DNA of 64,000 nt from Amoebidium appalachense (GCA_963693365.1 CAVNZM010000008.1:5394001-5458000), one strand, 5' to 3'. Shown: positions 1 through 12,547, numbered from the stretch's first letter. The notes: a model not told the origin generated them from the letters alone. Program-made: numbers and translations.

Positions 1-197
1 CCCCCCCCCCCCAAGAAAAAAAAGTAAAAAAAAAAAAAAGAAGAAGAAGAAGAAAGGCAAAGATATCCCAGCACATTTTGGTGTTCCAACCTCTTTATTC
101 CCTTGACTAGGAAAATGCTTTGCCAAGAAGTGGTACATCACAAGATTTTTCAGCGACCAACTCGCCATGTCCATATCGGCATTCTATTCAACATACC

Positions 198-230
<33 letters not shown>

Positions 231-700
231 CACACACACACACACCCGCCCCCATGTCACCTCTTCCTTGCCCCATCCCTTTCTACTCCTTCCGCATGGT
301 GTTTTCCTGTGTCTCCCTCACTCCTCCATGCTTAGCACCGGCTTGGTTGGTCAACTTAAGAAAAAATCCGTGTCTAGGGAGAAAATGGACTCTGACTTCC
401 AACTCAGCGTCCCTTCTCCCCTGCCTTACCTCTCTCTCCTCCTCCCCCTCCCCTCTGTATTCCATCTCTCGGCCCGCCTGTCCCTCTCTCTCTCTCTCTC
501 ACTCTCTCCTTCTACCTCTGTCACTCTCTCCCCATCCCTTTCTCTTCCTCGCCTTCTCGCTCTCCCTCCGTCCCTCCCTTTATCCCCCTCTCTCTCTCCC
601 CCTCTCTCTCTCTCCCCCCTCCCCCCACCCCATCCCCCCCCTTCCCCGCTCTTCCCCCCGGTCCCCCCTTATCTCCCTCCCCCCTCGTCCCTTCTTTCCC

Positions 701-758
<58 letters not shown>

Positions 759-1001
759 CTCTCTCCCTCTCTCTCTCTCCCTCTCTCCCCTCCCCCCCCT
801 CCCCTCCCTCCCTCCCTCTCTCCTTCCCCCCCCCCTTCTCCCCCCCGCCCGGAGTCATGTCCTGTCCCTCACCCCCTTCTATAAAAAAATGCCTCTGCGC
901 GTGCCATCCAGCCGGAATCTCCAGCCTTCAACAGCATCTACCTTCCCGCTCCCTTTAGCAAACGTACGACGGTAATCAAGCATTTTGGGGGAAAGGGGCT
1001 G
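1..1001. repeat. pyrimidine-rich low-complexity spacer
   Basis: This stretch opens with a C run and A-rich DNA, has a C run near 200-228, and from about 410 to 850 is almost pure C/T with a CT microsatellite at about 703-754. Reading frames across it are Ser/Pro/Leu low-complexity translations. No gene is supported. Confidence 0.8.
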
Positions 1002-1268
1002 CTAAAACTCACACTTTGAGCGGTTTCCTTTCCATTTCGACCCCTTAACACGCGGAGCCCCCGCTAAGGAACCTGCACAACAACCCCAAGGCAATCCTAT
1101 GAACCGAGATGTAAAACGTGGCCGCTGCCAGCGTCCCCACACGGCTTTCGATGCAGCGTTGCACAGCTGGCACGTCCCTCTACGTATCGCCCGCTTATGC
1201 CAAGCACATTCACTCAACACAATGCACGAACACAATAATAATAATAGATTATAGGCGTGATGCACCAT
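1002..1268 (-). CDS. possible small secreted Cys-rich protein (weak)
   Basis: An 88-codon reading frame starts with a Leu-rich segment that could serve as a signal peptide (LLLLLCSCIVL at residues 8-18), followed by a basic, cysteine-containing region. It is divergent from the SF1 gene, whose ATG lies 455 bases away. No family is recognised, and a frame of this length can arise by chance. A possible donor within the frame would shorten the coding part. Treat this as a hypothetical gene only. Confidence 0.18.
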   Translation of the reverse strand: MVHHAYNLLLLLCSCIVLSECAWHKRAIRRGTCQLCNAASKAVWGRWQRPRFTSRFIGLPWGCCAGSLAGAPRVKGSKWKGNRSKCEF

Positions 1269-1722
1269 AAATATCAGTGACTACCTCAACGCTGCGACTG
1301 CAACTTGGGCGAAACCAGTGCGATCGAACAGGGTGATGTTGGGGTTGTGCGGATTCCAGCAAATGACCCGAAAAGACTGATGTGATGATTTCGGGTCAGA
1401 CTACCTAGCTTTTCCTTATCATTTTATGTAAACGAATTAAATTTCATATAAAAGATTCAACGTCATATAACAGCTTTAAACAAATATTTGTAAATGTTAA
1501 ATGACATAAAATCAGGATTCATAAGACCCGTTTTCGATCAACCCGAGCCGGTGAGGGCTTTTGCATGTGCCTAAAAAAGCGCGCGCTTTGTGACGCTGAA
1601 GTCAATGCTCAAGTTTTTTCCACGTAAGGCAGTAAGGAGCTTCGAACGGTGTTACAGACAGGATCTCAGAAAGAAAGAATCAATAAATAGTTCGTGGTTG
1701 GGGCCAAGCCCCTTGTGAAAAC
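1269..1722. other. upstream region of SF1
   Basis: This is AT-richer, non-repetitive DNA between the weak minus-strand frame and the SF1 start codon. I see no clear TATA box close to the start and no further gene. It should contain the SF1 promoter and 5' UTR. Confidence 0.5.
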
Positions 1723-3595
1723 ATGTCTACTGCTGACCAAGTCAAGCGCTCAGCCGATGAGGTGTGTGTCGTTTCCCGTGTGTGCGAATGTTAAGTGTGC
1801 ACATGGGTGTGCGCGCGCGTGTGTGTGTGTATTTGTCTGGATGTGGCTGCGCGCACATGAGCTTGCCTGTGTGTTGCTGCTACTTCTTGATCCCTGTGTT
1901 TGGTTACATGGTAGCGATGTCCGTCTGTGATTATGGTTTCACTCGCACACTGTCTGCAGTGATTGGAGTCCTGATCGTTTGCTTGCACATGGCATTCTTT
2001 TCTGTGCGTTTATGGACCACCTGACCTGTGTGTGTGTTCCCTGTAAATGTCAGCTCTTTGAACGTTCATTGACTCTCTTGCTCTTCTGAGCTTAGGGCGC
2101 CAACCCCATAGTGTTTCATGGCACGATGTGGTTCCTTTGTGTAACTCTTCAAGATGCATTCGCCGCTCCTTTCTTTTCTTTCTTTCATTCTTTCTGGTCC
2201 CACTAACACCCCTGTTTGTTCTTTCTAACCCAAAGCAAGACAAGGAGGAGCGCAAGCGCAAGCGGCGCAGTCGGTGGGGAGACGAGACGGAGAAAGTGGT
2301 GCTGCCGGGGCTAACCACCACCCTCCCCCCTAACCTGTCCAAAGAGCAGCAGGAGACGTATCTTCGTAAGTCCAGAACACCGGGCCTCTTTACTTCTTCA
2401 GATCTCTCATGTTCTGTCCTTCCACTCCTTCCACTGCTCTCTCCCGCTTTTTTTTTGTGTCGTGTGCAATGTGCTTGGGTATTTTAGACGATACTTCTTG
2501 TATTTGTTCCCTTCTCCATCTTTTTGATGACCACAGCTTTCACTACCAGAATTTGCTCTTTTGTTGTCTAGTTCGCTTTAGTCCCCCCCTCCCCCCCGGC
2601 TCCCTTTCGCATGTGTTCGTACTCTCATCTGTGTCCCGTTCTCCGTTCTGAATTGTGGTTGGAATGCACCTCTGCACGATACTTTTCAGCCCCCTCCCCC
2701 TCCCCTTGCCCTTCCCCAACGGCCGCCGCCACCACCACCCTGCTCCTCCTGTTCCCAGCCCATCCTGCATGCTACCGTGGCTTAATTATTTTCAAACTAT
2801 ATGCATGAATTTCTGCTCGTGCAGGTCAAGTATATGTCAATTCAGAGGAAGTGCAAAGTAAGGTTAAGACTAACCGAGGAAATGAATACTAATGCAAGGT
2901 GTGTGTATTGGACGATAAGTGGTTTAGTCATTCGTGGTTAATAGATTTTTTGTGGTACAAAGTGTTTGACGAGAACATAACTTCACAGTAACATTAACGG
3001 TTCTAACACTAACAAACCCCAACAACTTCTATTAACGCTAACATAGTCTAACAACAACTTCTAATGCTAACATACTTTAATAATAATGACTTCTAACTTC
3101 TGACGTAGTCTAACATTTTCAACATCTAACTTCTAACATAGCCTAACAACAACCACTTACAACCCTAACGCCCATATAGCTCGTTGCGATTGTGTCGCCC
3201 GCGGGGCTTAGCTGTCGTATTTCACGCGTGAGTGCCCTATTTTTACCCTGGTTGTTGGTAACACACGTGCAAAAAACACGTATAATGCTTCATAATCTTG
3301 AAATGTGTCGAGTTCCCCCTCCTACAGAGGACTTTTTGAGCACGGATATGTGCGTTCAATATGTTGTGGTATTTGCAGAAGAATGGATTGGGGGGGGAAA
3401 AAAGTTTTGATTTGAGGTGATGCCTAATCACAGGGTTTTGTGTGATAGCTACTGAAAGGTTTGTGTATGTCCCTGTACGCTGGGGTGGGCTTTCCCCCGA
3501 ATCGGGTGCATGGAGTGAGGGTGGGGGGTGGGGTATGATGAGTGGGGGTGAGGGGGGGGGGGGGGGGGGGGGGAGGAGAGAATGTGTGCGACGAA

Positions 3596-3635
<40 letters not shown>

Positions 3636-3795
3636 GAGGGGGGAGGGGGGGGAAGAATGAAAAAAAGATATGGGATGATGTTTGCAAGCAGCGAGTCCTG
3701 ACGTACGGGGTCGGGTCACAGTGCATCTGCGTCTGGAGGAGGTGGGCCGTTTGCTCAAGAGGGATGATCTGGGTATCCCTCCAAGGCCCGAGGAC

Positions 3796-3840
<45 letters not shown>

Positions 3841-4177
3841 TTTGTGTTGAGGGGGGGAGGGGAAAGGGGGGGAAGGGAACTGGAGAGGTTGTGCACGTTT
3901 GTTTGTATGTGTGTGTGTGTGTGCGCGCGCGTGTGCGGCGTGTGCGATTATGTGTGCCTGCGTGATGGTGGTGGTGGTTGGGGAGGGGAGTAAGGGTGGA
4001 AGGCAGTGCACGAGCACATCAAACACATGCATTTGCTGTGTACGCCCATACTTGCACGCGCGCATTTTGACTAGCCTCCCGCAATCGTGTGTTAAAGAAA
4101 ATATCACACGTATAGAAAGGGACAGCAAATGATCACTTTTGTGTTCTCGTATACACGCGCACACATGCATATGCACA

Positions 4178-4210
<33 letters not shown>

Positions 4211-4976
4211 CCATGACACAAAAAGAAAACAGACACCCATTTAATTTTTCATATGAGCAATTCAAGCAAACCATCACACACACGACGTTTAAGGGTCTGT
4301 TTTGAAAACCAGAGTTGTGTACGGTCCATAAGTGGAGTATGTCATGTTTCTCTTTTCTCTAATATAGTGTTTCTCTTCCTTCTTTAATATAGCGTGTTGA
4401 TGTTTTGGTTCTTCCCTCCCTTTCTGTTATGGTAGTTAAATGTTGTTTCTTTTCCTTTCCTAGTATGGAGTGTGTATGTTTTTTTCTTCTCTTCCTTCCT
4501 AAAATGGAGCCTGGTATGTTTTGTTTCTCATCCTTTTCTAATTCTTGTTTTGTCTTTCCACAGGTCTCCGTCCCCGGAGCCCATCTACGACAGCCAGGGC
4601 AAGCGCATGAACACGCGTGAGCAGCGCACACGGCGCAAGCTAGAGGATGAGAGGCACAACATTGTCGAGAGGCTGCAGAGGGTCAACCCGGCATACAGGC
4701 CCCCTGCTGGTACGTGTGGGGGTGTGTGTTTCGAACGAATAGCTCCATGTCTGAGTTGTGTTGGTCGCTGGAAAAGTGGGGAGGGGGTGGGGTTTGGGGG
4801 GGGGGGGGGGGGGGGGGGGGGAGGGGGGGCAGCCTTACACTTACTGGACTGCATGCAGCTGATTCATGGAACCCCCCCCCTTCTCCTCCCCCCGTTGGGA
4901 ATGTTTGCCTCTACATGTCTTGCATTATGTTTCTTTCATGTAGTTTGTACCTCATACCGTGTCCCGCATTCTAACT

Positions 4977-5019
<43 letters not shown>

Positions 5020-5079
5020 CGCAAAAAAAAAAAAAAACAACAACACAAGCAACACGTAAAACGTAACACACAGGCACAT

Positions 5080-5141
<62 letters not shown>

Positions 5142-5318
5142 TACAAGCCCGAGAGGCGCAAGGCGCAGGACCGTGTGGACATACCCCAGGAGCAGCACCC
5201 GGAAGTCAACTTTATCGGCATGCTGATTGGGCCCCGTGGCAACACCCTCAAGAAGATGGAGAAGGAGTCCGGCGCTAAGATCATGGTATGGCATTTTTGC
5301 TTTTCTTTTTCTCTTCCT

Positions 5319-5350
<32 letters not shown>

Positions 5351-5415
5351 TGAGTTCGTAGTGTGAAGAGTGGAGGGCTTTTTGGTGCTCCTTACTACTA
5401 CCTCCCCCCCCCCCC

Positions 5416-5446
<31 letters not shown>

Positions 5447-7132
5447 ACACATACATCCTTATGCTTTTCTACACTAAACATACATAGGCCTTATGGGGAA
5501 AGAGCACGTGCCTGACCATGACACCCTCCTGAATCCTGCGTTTGTAGGCAAGCATACACCCCCCCCATATAAAATCCAACTCGGTTCTATGGATATGTTT
5601 GTGTGCAGCGGGCATTGTTTGACCGGCCTTCCGTGCCATCATCTCAATACCGTGTTTTACGGCATGTGTCGCGCCTGTGCGCGTGTGGGTCTGTGTATGA
5701 TGAGCCGGCGTGTGTACGTGCACGCATGCATGTCTGTGTGTGTGTGTGTGTGATGTGCTGTATGTGCTGTTACAGTTGTTAACCAATGATATTCCCACCA
5801 GATCCGCGGCAAGGGCAGTGTGAAGGAGGGCAAGGGACGTCGTGATGGTCTGCCTGTGGCCGGGGAGGATGAGCCGCTGCACTGCATCGTCAATGGCCCA
5901 GATGAGATGACCGTGGTCAAGGCCGTGAAACTGATCAAGGAGGTCATAAGGATGGTACGTGCGTGTATGGATAGACAGACACCTAGGCACAGATTTTGAA
6001 AGCTATCCATGCACCCACATATACACATGCAGGCAGTAAGGGGCACTTAAAACACGCTACACGCATATGGGCACGCAGAGAGTGTGCACAGATTTTTAGA
6101 CACACACACACACACACACGGACATACACCATTATAAATACCTTAACACACAAGGACATAGGGTACCTGAGGCATTAACCGTTTTCGCACCCGATCTATG
6201 CAATATCTCAGCTCCAAATAGAGATGAATGGGTACTTTCTTTTTGTCGGAGGAAGAATATAGTGTAAATCTTCAGTTTATAAAATAAAATAGCGCTTCCA
6301 GTCTAATTTACTAGCAAAAACATGAAAAGCAAATGCTGTCAAGATCTCACCCATTGACCGAACACCTCGATCTTTACAGCTATTGGTTGCGTATCATATG
6401 TTTACCGTTGCCGGTTTGTGAATGATGGCTTTCACCTGCACCAGCGGTCGGCAGGATGTGATGTCGACAGAAGCTTATAATAATCACCTTCATCTAGAAA
6501 AAAGCAGGCAATCTAAATAAGTTATTACTTCAACTGTTCTTAAAGTTTTCTGATGGAGTAGAACATTTTGGAAGACCTTTTCCATGTGCTCCACTCGGGC
6601 ACGCATGAAATGTACACGAACGGAAATCCAAAATCTCGATGTCGACATTAGGGAACCAATCGAATTCAGTTCCCGTACTTACTTACGTCAGGACTGGATC
6701 TGACCAGAGCCAATGAAATCATCAGATCTGGTGTTCGGTTAATGGATGTGCGGTTGCAACATGGATCCACCCTACATGAATACAAACACAATAACACACA
6801 CATACACGCACATAAACATGCACAGATGCAGGCAGGAACACCCATGTGCCGACACACATATTACACACATGAGCACACGCACACACACATGTATGCACAC
6901 ACATCTGTGCAAACGCACAGGAACACACACACGAAAGCGATCACACACAACACGCACAGGTACTCACACACACACGAACACGAACACGGGCATGAGCACA
7001 CAAAGACGAAACACACGCAAACACAAACACAAGAACACACAAACTGTTTTTGTACGAGGTGTGAGTGTGGCTGTTCTGCTGCATGGCACACGTACGCGCT
7101 TACAAGTACACACATGAGCGCACGTGCGGGCG

Positions 7133-7185
<53 letters not shown>

Positions 7186-7328
7186 CACACACACGCACGC
7201 ACACATACACACACGCTTGAATACACAGAGGTGCTTGACCCGCACGACACTGTATGTACATGGCGACACACGGTCGATGAAAGTACAAGACCATGTTTAC
7301 TTCTCCGTCTTTTCTCACTTCCTGCCTA

Positions 7329-7397
<69 letters not shown>

Positions 7398-7553
7398 CCA
7401 TCGAGTGCCCTGACAGCCAGAATGAGCTCAAGTCGCTCCAGCTGCGTGAGCTTGCCGCCCTCAACGGCACCCTGAGAGAGGAAGTGAGCATTGCCTGCAC
7501 AAACTGCGGCTCCATAGAGCACAGGTATGAAATGGCGTTCTCCTCCTCCCCCT

Positions 7554-7587
<34 letters not shown>

Positions 7588-8280
7588 CCTCCCCCGGCAT
7601 AGAATGGGCTGTTTACAACCCCCCAGCCCTCCCTCCCGCTATAGAAGTGGCTCTGTTTATGATGCGTCATCTTTCTGTGTAAGGGACCCTTTGTTGCGCT
7701 GTGTATTTCGTACTCAGCTAACCCGCATCCCCACCCCCACCCCGTCAACACACACACACCAGCAAGTGAGAGAGGGCTGATGGTTCGAAACACAGGCACT
7801 GCGAATGATTTGGTCCTCCCTAAGGATGGCGTCTGTCGATGATGTGTGCGCTCTTCGTGTGCTTTAGCAGAATATGTACTTTGTTGTGCGTCGTGAATAT
7901 GTTACCTCGCACTCTGCACTCCATTCTTAACACCCCCCCCCCCCCCCCACACACACACACCTTTAGGCATCCTACCCCCCCCCCCCCCCCCCCCTCCCCC
8001 CCCTCCCCCCCCCGTCCTCCTCCTCCCGTTTAGCATTCTAACCCCCCCCCCCCCCCCCCCCCCCTCCCCCAAACAGACACTGGCAGTGCCCCGAGAAGAA
8101 GAACCTTGTCAACAACATCATGTGCCACCTGTGTGGGGGGGCAGGCCACATTGCAAAGGACTGTCACATGCGCACGGGCATGGGTCCCCCTCGTCCCCCC
8201 GGCGCCCCTGCACCAGGGGGCCCCCCTGGCCCTGCTGGAGGGAAGGTGAGCTGTGTTTGTGTGGGTGGGTGGGTGGGTGT

Positions 8281-8313
<33 letters not shown>

Positions 8314-8348
8314 GGGGGGTGTGTGTGTGTTTGTGTGTGTGGGTAGGT

Positions 8349-8391
<43 letters not shown>

Positions 8392-9057
8392 GGGGGGGGG
8401 GGGGGGGGAGGGAGGGTGGGAGGGGTGGGTGTACGCGGATGTGTTGGTGTGTTTATGTGAGCCTGTATGCCCCGTTACTTCGTCTGTCTAGGTGCCTATG
8501 TCCGCCATGGTGCATGCTGCGTGGTTTTGGCACAACACTCGTACAACCCGTTCTCCCCCCTCCTCCCCCTCCCCCCCCCCTTCCTCTCTCTCTTGCAGAG
8601 TGCTGATATTGCAAGATACAGCTTCTGTTTTTACATCCACAGCAACTAATCATTTGAACTCCTCCCTCCCTCCCCCCCCCCCCCCCCCCCCCCCCCCCGG
8701 CCTTTCCCACTGCCCTTGCCTGCATAAGCAACCCTGCTCGTCTCTGATCAAGACGGGTGACCTACTCATGTTCAAGTGAAACAGTATCTGAGTTGGGTTT
8801 CGTTAACGAGGGGAATAGGTCGAAACTCGGGTACTGTGGATGACGTGGGCCCCCCCTGAGGATGGGCTCTGCTTATTATGCATACTCTTTATGTATGGCT
8901 TGCATTCTGCATCGTGTTATCCGTTTGTTCTTGTGTACTTCGTACTTTTTGACGCATTCAAACCCCCCCCCCCCCCCCCCCCCCTCTCCCCTCCCCTCTT
9001 CCCCTTCTTCCCCCGACCTGTACAAACACACTTTCATTTCCGGAAGCCCACGTGCAA

Positions 9058-9095
<38 letters not shown>

Positions 9096-10236
9096 GCACG
9101 CACGCACACACACACATACATACATACACGCACGCACGCATGCACGCACGCACGCACACGTACACACACACGCATACACACACAAGCACCTACACATACA
9201 CGTACACACGTACACACACACCCCTACACTTACACCCACACACACATACACACACGCACACGTACACACCCACACACACACACGCACAGATCGACAGCGA
9301 GTACCTGTCGTTCATGCAGGAGCTAGGTGAGGTGCCAGACGAGATCAAACCCGATGCAGCCAAACAGCAGCAGCAGCCTCAGCCCAACGACAGACGGCCA
9401 TCGTCAGGCCCACTCCCACCATGGCAGCAGCAGGTGTGTGGATGGGTGGGTGGGTGGGTGGGTGGGTGGGTGGGTGGGTGGGTGGGTGGGTGGGTGGGTG
9501 GGTGGGTGGGTGGGTGGGTGTGGGTGGGTGGGTGGGTGGGTGGGTGGGCGGGCGGGCGGGCGGGTGGGTGGGTGGTGGTGTGTGTGTGTGGGGGGGGGGG
9601 GGGGGGGGGGGGTAGGGGGAGGGATGTGAAGTTTGAGTGGTGGAGGACGGGATTGGTTGATTGTTGTTTGTTTGGTCGGAGGCACCAAGGAGGAAGGAAT
9701 GCAAACATCAAATGATCCCCACCCTCTTATTTGTCTTCATTCCTAACCCCCCCCCCCCCCCCCCCCCCCCCCCTCCCCCACCCACCCACCACCACCACCA
9801 CCACAGCAGCAGCAGAATCGACCGCCCTGGGAGCAAGGACCCCCCCGTCCTCCCATGCGCAACCCCTGGGAGCAGCAAGCACCCCCCCAGGCCCAGGCCC
9901 CACCCCCCTGGGAGCGCAGCAACTCAAACCCCAACGTCCCCCCCTGGGAACGCAGGGACAGTGCCCCCCTTCCCCCTTGGCAACAGCAGCAAAATCAGCA
10001 TGGAGCCCCCCAGCCCCCCCCCTGGCATGCCTCCTGGCCCACCTCCTTGGATGGCTGCCCCTCCTCCCGGCGCGGCGGGCGTCCCCCCTGCACCCTGGGG
10101 CGCCCCGCCCGGGGTTCCTCCCCCCGGGGCTCCCCCTGGCGCCATGCCTGTACCCCCTCCTTGGGGCGCTGCACCTCCCCCATGGGTATGTGACTGCTTA
10201 AATAACACCCCCCCCCCCCCCCCCCCCCCCCCCGCG

Positions 10237-10293
<57 letters not shown>

Positions 10294-10775
10294 ACACGCG
10301 CACACACGCGCGTGCACACCCTCACCCACTCCACTTGGTTTTCGTGGATTGAGCATGCATGAAGTTGTATTTCCAGTCGAGCTTAGTGTGAAAATAAGGT
10401 TTGCTGTATGTGTCTGTGTATTGTGGTGGTGGTGGTGGTGGTGGTGGGTGGGTGGGTGGGGGTGGGGGGGGGGGAGAGAGGGGGAAGGGGGGGGGGGGGG
10501 GGGGGGGGGGGGAGGGGGGGGGGAAGGGGGGGGGGGGGGGGGGGGGGCTTAAGATGATTGTGTTTTTGCACTGGTGCTTTTTGTTGCTAACAGGGAGGGG
10601 TTGGCTTAACTGTATATTATTGGTGTGATGCTTCGTCGGACGTGTAGGCACCCATCGTGGTGATGAAGTTATGTTTTGACTAACCATCTGCACATTCGCA
10701 ACACATACACACGTACATACCTGCACAAGCGACCTGGCTTATGCAAGCACGCACACACAACCTCACACACACACA

Positions 10776-10863
<88 letters not shown>

Positions 10864-10995
10864 CAGGGCATGCCCCCTCCTCCTCCCGGTATGGGCTACC
10901 CCCCGCCGCCACCGCCTGACCAGCCACCCCCACCACCACCCCCTTCGGAGCAACCACCCCCACCGCCACCACCCACTTCTTACCCGGGATACTGA
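1723..10995 (+). CDS. SF1: splicing factor 1 / branch-point binding protein
   Basis: This is the nuclear pre-mRNA branch-site binding protein of the early spliceosome. Eleven exons join in phase: 1723-1761, 2236-2365, 3722-3797, 4564-4709, 5140-5285, 5802-5954, 7397-7524, 8077-8245, 9290-9433, 9807-10185 and 10867-10995 (about 545 aa). Visible parts are a U2AF-binding ULM (KRKRRSRW, Trp27), the SPSP phospho-motif (83-86), a KH domain with GPRG (161-164) and RGKGSVKEG, and a QUA2 helix (about 234-258). Two zinc knuckles follow (C264-C267-H272-C277 and C289-C292-H297-C302), then a Pro/Gln tail with PPW motifs. Exon 10 has one base too many: a run of nine C at 10014-10022 shifts the frame, and eight C restore it. 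The 13-residue first exon was chosen for its phase and donor. Identity is certain; exon 1 is likely. Confidence 0.95.
2202..2207 (+). promoter_or_regulatory. candidate branch site ACTAAC, SF1 intron 1
   Basis: ACTAAC lies 29 bases before the acceptor of SF1 intron 1 (AG at 2234-2235), in a T-rich tract. It matches the canonical branch-site core. CTAAC- or TTAAC-like motifs recur before several other acceptors in the window. Confidence 0.45.
4884..5138 (+). repeat. degenerate element A end, C run and (CA)n at SF1 acceptor
   Basis: This block ends SF1 intron 4. It is a diverged copy of the dispersed element (GTACCTCATACCGTGTCC then GCATTCTAAC), then a C run of about 40 at 4978-5018, then a (CA)n tract whose last CAG is the acceptor of exon 5. 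The branch-like CTAAC sits just before the C run. Confidence 0.55.
7785..7965 (+). repeat. dispersed intronic element A, diverged copy
   Basis: This copy in SF1 intron 7 begins around GGTTCGAAACACAGG. It contains the CTCCCTAAGGATGG block and a TTGTGCGTCGTG-like middle, and ends CCATTCTTAAC plus a C run and (CA)n. It is in sense orientation relative to SF1. Confidence 0.55.
8036..8076 (+). promoter_or_regulatory. 3' splice module of SF1 intron 7 (element A end)
   Basis: GCATTCTAAC is followed by a run of over 20 C, TCCCCC and AAACAG, and exon 8 starts at 8077. The terminal sequence of the dispersed element therefore supplies a CTAAC branch-like site, a C-only pyrimidine tract and the acceptor within about 40 bases. 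Confidence 0.55.
8282..8410 (+). repeat. G run / T run / G run in SF1 intron 8
   Basis: Near the donor of SF1 intron 8 there is a long G run (about 8282-8312), then a T run of over 40, then another G run. C runs and a (CA)n tract lie at the acceptor end of the same intron. Confidence 0.85.
8699..8985 (+). mobile_element. dispersed element A, best plus-strand copy
   Basis: About 290 bases in SF1 intron 8, ending in a C run at 8962-8984. It is nearly identical over most of its length to the inverted copy at 56478-56770. Landmarks in order are GGCCTTTCCCACTGCCC, the B-box-like GGTCGAAACTC, CTGAGGATGGGCTCTGC, TTGTGTACTTCGTAC and GCATTCAA plus C run. It has no coding capacity, so it is non-autonomous if mobile. 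Orientation matches the host gene. Confidence 0.7.
9434..9806 (+). repeat. SF1 intron 9 with complementary ends
   Basis: The donor is followed by a GGTG array (about 9442-9575) and a G run of about 24. The acceptor is preceded by CATTCCTAAC, a C run of about 27, and CCACCCACC/ACC repeats ending CACAG. GGGTGGGTGG and CCACCCACCC are complementary, so the intron ends can form a long helix. Confidence 0.75.
10186..10866 (+). repeat. SF1 intron 10 low-complexity content
   Basis: The intron holds a C run (about 10208-10233), (CA)n, a GGT array, long G runs (about 10455-10547) and a (CA)n tract of over 40 units that runs almost to the acceptor at 10866. Confidence 0.8.
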
Positions 10996-11197
10996 GCGTG
11001 GATGGGCACTGCAGTGTGTAGCATAGAGATAGACGGATGATACTTTGGAGGGAATATGTGTGGGTGTGGGTGTGAGCACCGCCGAGTGTGGTTTGCCTAG
11101 TGTGACATGCTATTTATTACCTTAGTGTGGTTTACCATAAGTGGACAGATGTTCATTTCAAGCAGCAGTATTGTAGTTTGTGGATTTTTTTTTTTTT

Positions 11198-11228
<31 letters not shown>

Positions 11229-11514
11229 GGGGGGTGTCTTGCTTGGTACACATATGGTTTTCTGGTTTGGGTGATTTGACGGTCGATTTCATCGTGTTCT
11301 GTAATCGGAGAGGTGTGCTCTGCACGCTCAGGTATTACATCGTATAGGAACTTGTGTGGAACTCTGGTTTTTGTGGGCCGCGTTATTATCACTGAGTGCT
11401 AGTTGAATAGCAAGGACTCACTAATTAGTGTATATGTATCCGCATCTGACTTGGAATTCGGATCGTTGGGACCGAATATTCTTCTCTCTTGATGTGTCAG
11501 CAGTAATAAAACAT

Positions 11515-11520
11515 CAGTAC
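11515..11520 (+). other. candidate poly(A) signal of SF1
   Basis: AATAAA lies 520 bases downstream of the SF1 stop codon, shortly before an A-rich stretch. It is the first canonical hexamer I see after the gene. Confidence 0.4.
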
Positions 11521-11713
11521 GAACTTTCTTAAAAAAAAAATTGTTGCTGCTAAAAACCTTTCCACCGCCGGTACCGTGCCTTTACCTCCGTGATTTCTGG
11601 TGGGTTTGTTTGTGCGCATGACTAATTTTAAATTTGGCCATTTAGGCAACGGTTTTTATTGGTTTGCCATACTTACACGGTGCAACGTTGAGCATGCTAA
11701 TACAGTCACCGCT

Positions 11714-11718
11714 CGATA

Positions 11719-11768
<50 letters not shown>

Positions 11769-11799
11769 TCTGGTTACACTCCGGGGGGGTGTTATATCG
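11714..11799. repeat. inverted repeat around a long C run
   Basis: CGATATAACCCCCC on the left and GGGGGGGTGTTATATCG on the right form a stem of about 16 bp with one mismatch, enclosing the rest of a C run of about 40 and a short CTCTGGTTACACT loop. Confidence 0.5.
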
Positions 11800-12508
11800 T
11801 GGGCAACGCTGTATCGTAATAACGTGTCCAAATCCTGCGCATGCCGCAAAACGTCCCAGATCGGTGACATCGCGGGGGGGGGAGGGGGGGGGGCTATATA
11901 TTGAAGGGGGCACTATATATTAGGTTATTACGCGCGCCATGGCCGTACATGTTGCCAGGTCACAACCAGACGTCCTTTGAATTCGAATTTGCAAGTACAT
12001 GTACATGCAGACATGTACAGCGGGCAGTATGCCCAGCTGATATCGATGGGTTAAACACCCCCCCCCCTGGGGCCGCGCACGAATTCATACTATACTAGCC
12101 TGTGGCACGGTGTATAGGTACCACCACTACGTGCACAGACCCACTCGTGGCCACGTGCACTTATCCGGCCCGTCCGGTTGCCCGGCCCGGCCCCGTATTC
12201 GTCACATTTGCAATCGACAATCGAAGGAATGTACGTAGCAGTGTAGTATGTGATTGATGAAACTATATTTATACATAAAATTTAATAATCGCTTGCCATT
12301 GGCCGTGACTCACAGAGCCACCACACTCATATCTTTACGCCCGTCCATACGAACAGGACACGGCTACCTCGTTCTAGAGACCTCTATATGCCCCTCTGTA
12401 CAACACATATCCCCAGAGCATATTCTATTTGCTGGCTAGGGGAACGGATAGCAATCATAGTGCTGCTGCAAAGTATATACTTCTATCTGTTCAGTGTGGA
12501 TAAACAGT

Positions 12509-12547
<39 letters not shown>

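Noticed and set aside
6742-7413. His/Thr- and Cys/Val-rich long frames in CA/GT tracts throughout the window
   Set aside because: Translations of dinucleotide repeats; not genes.
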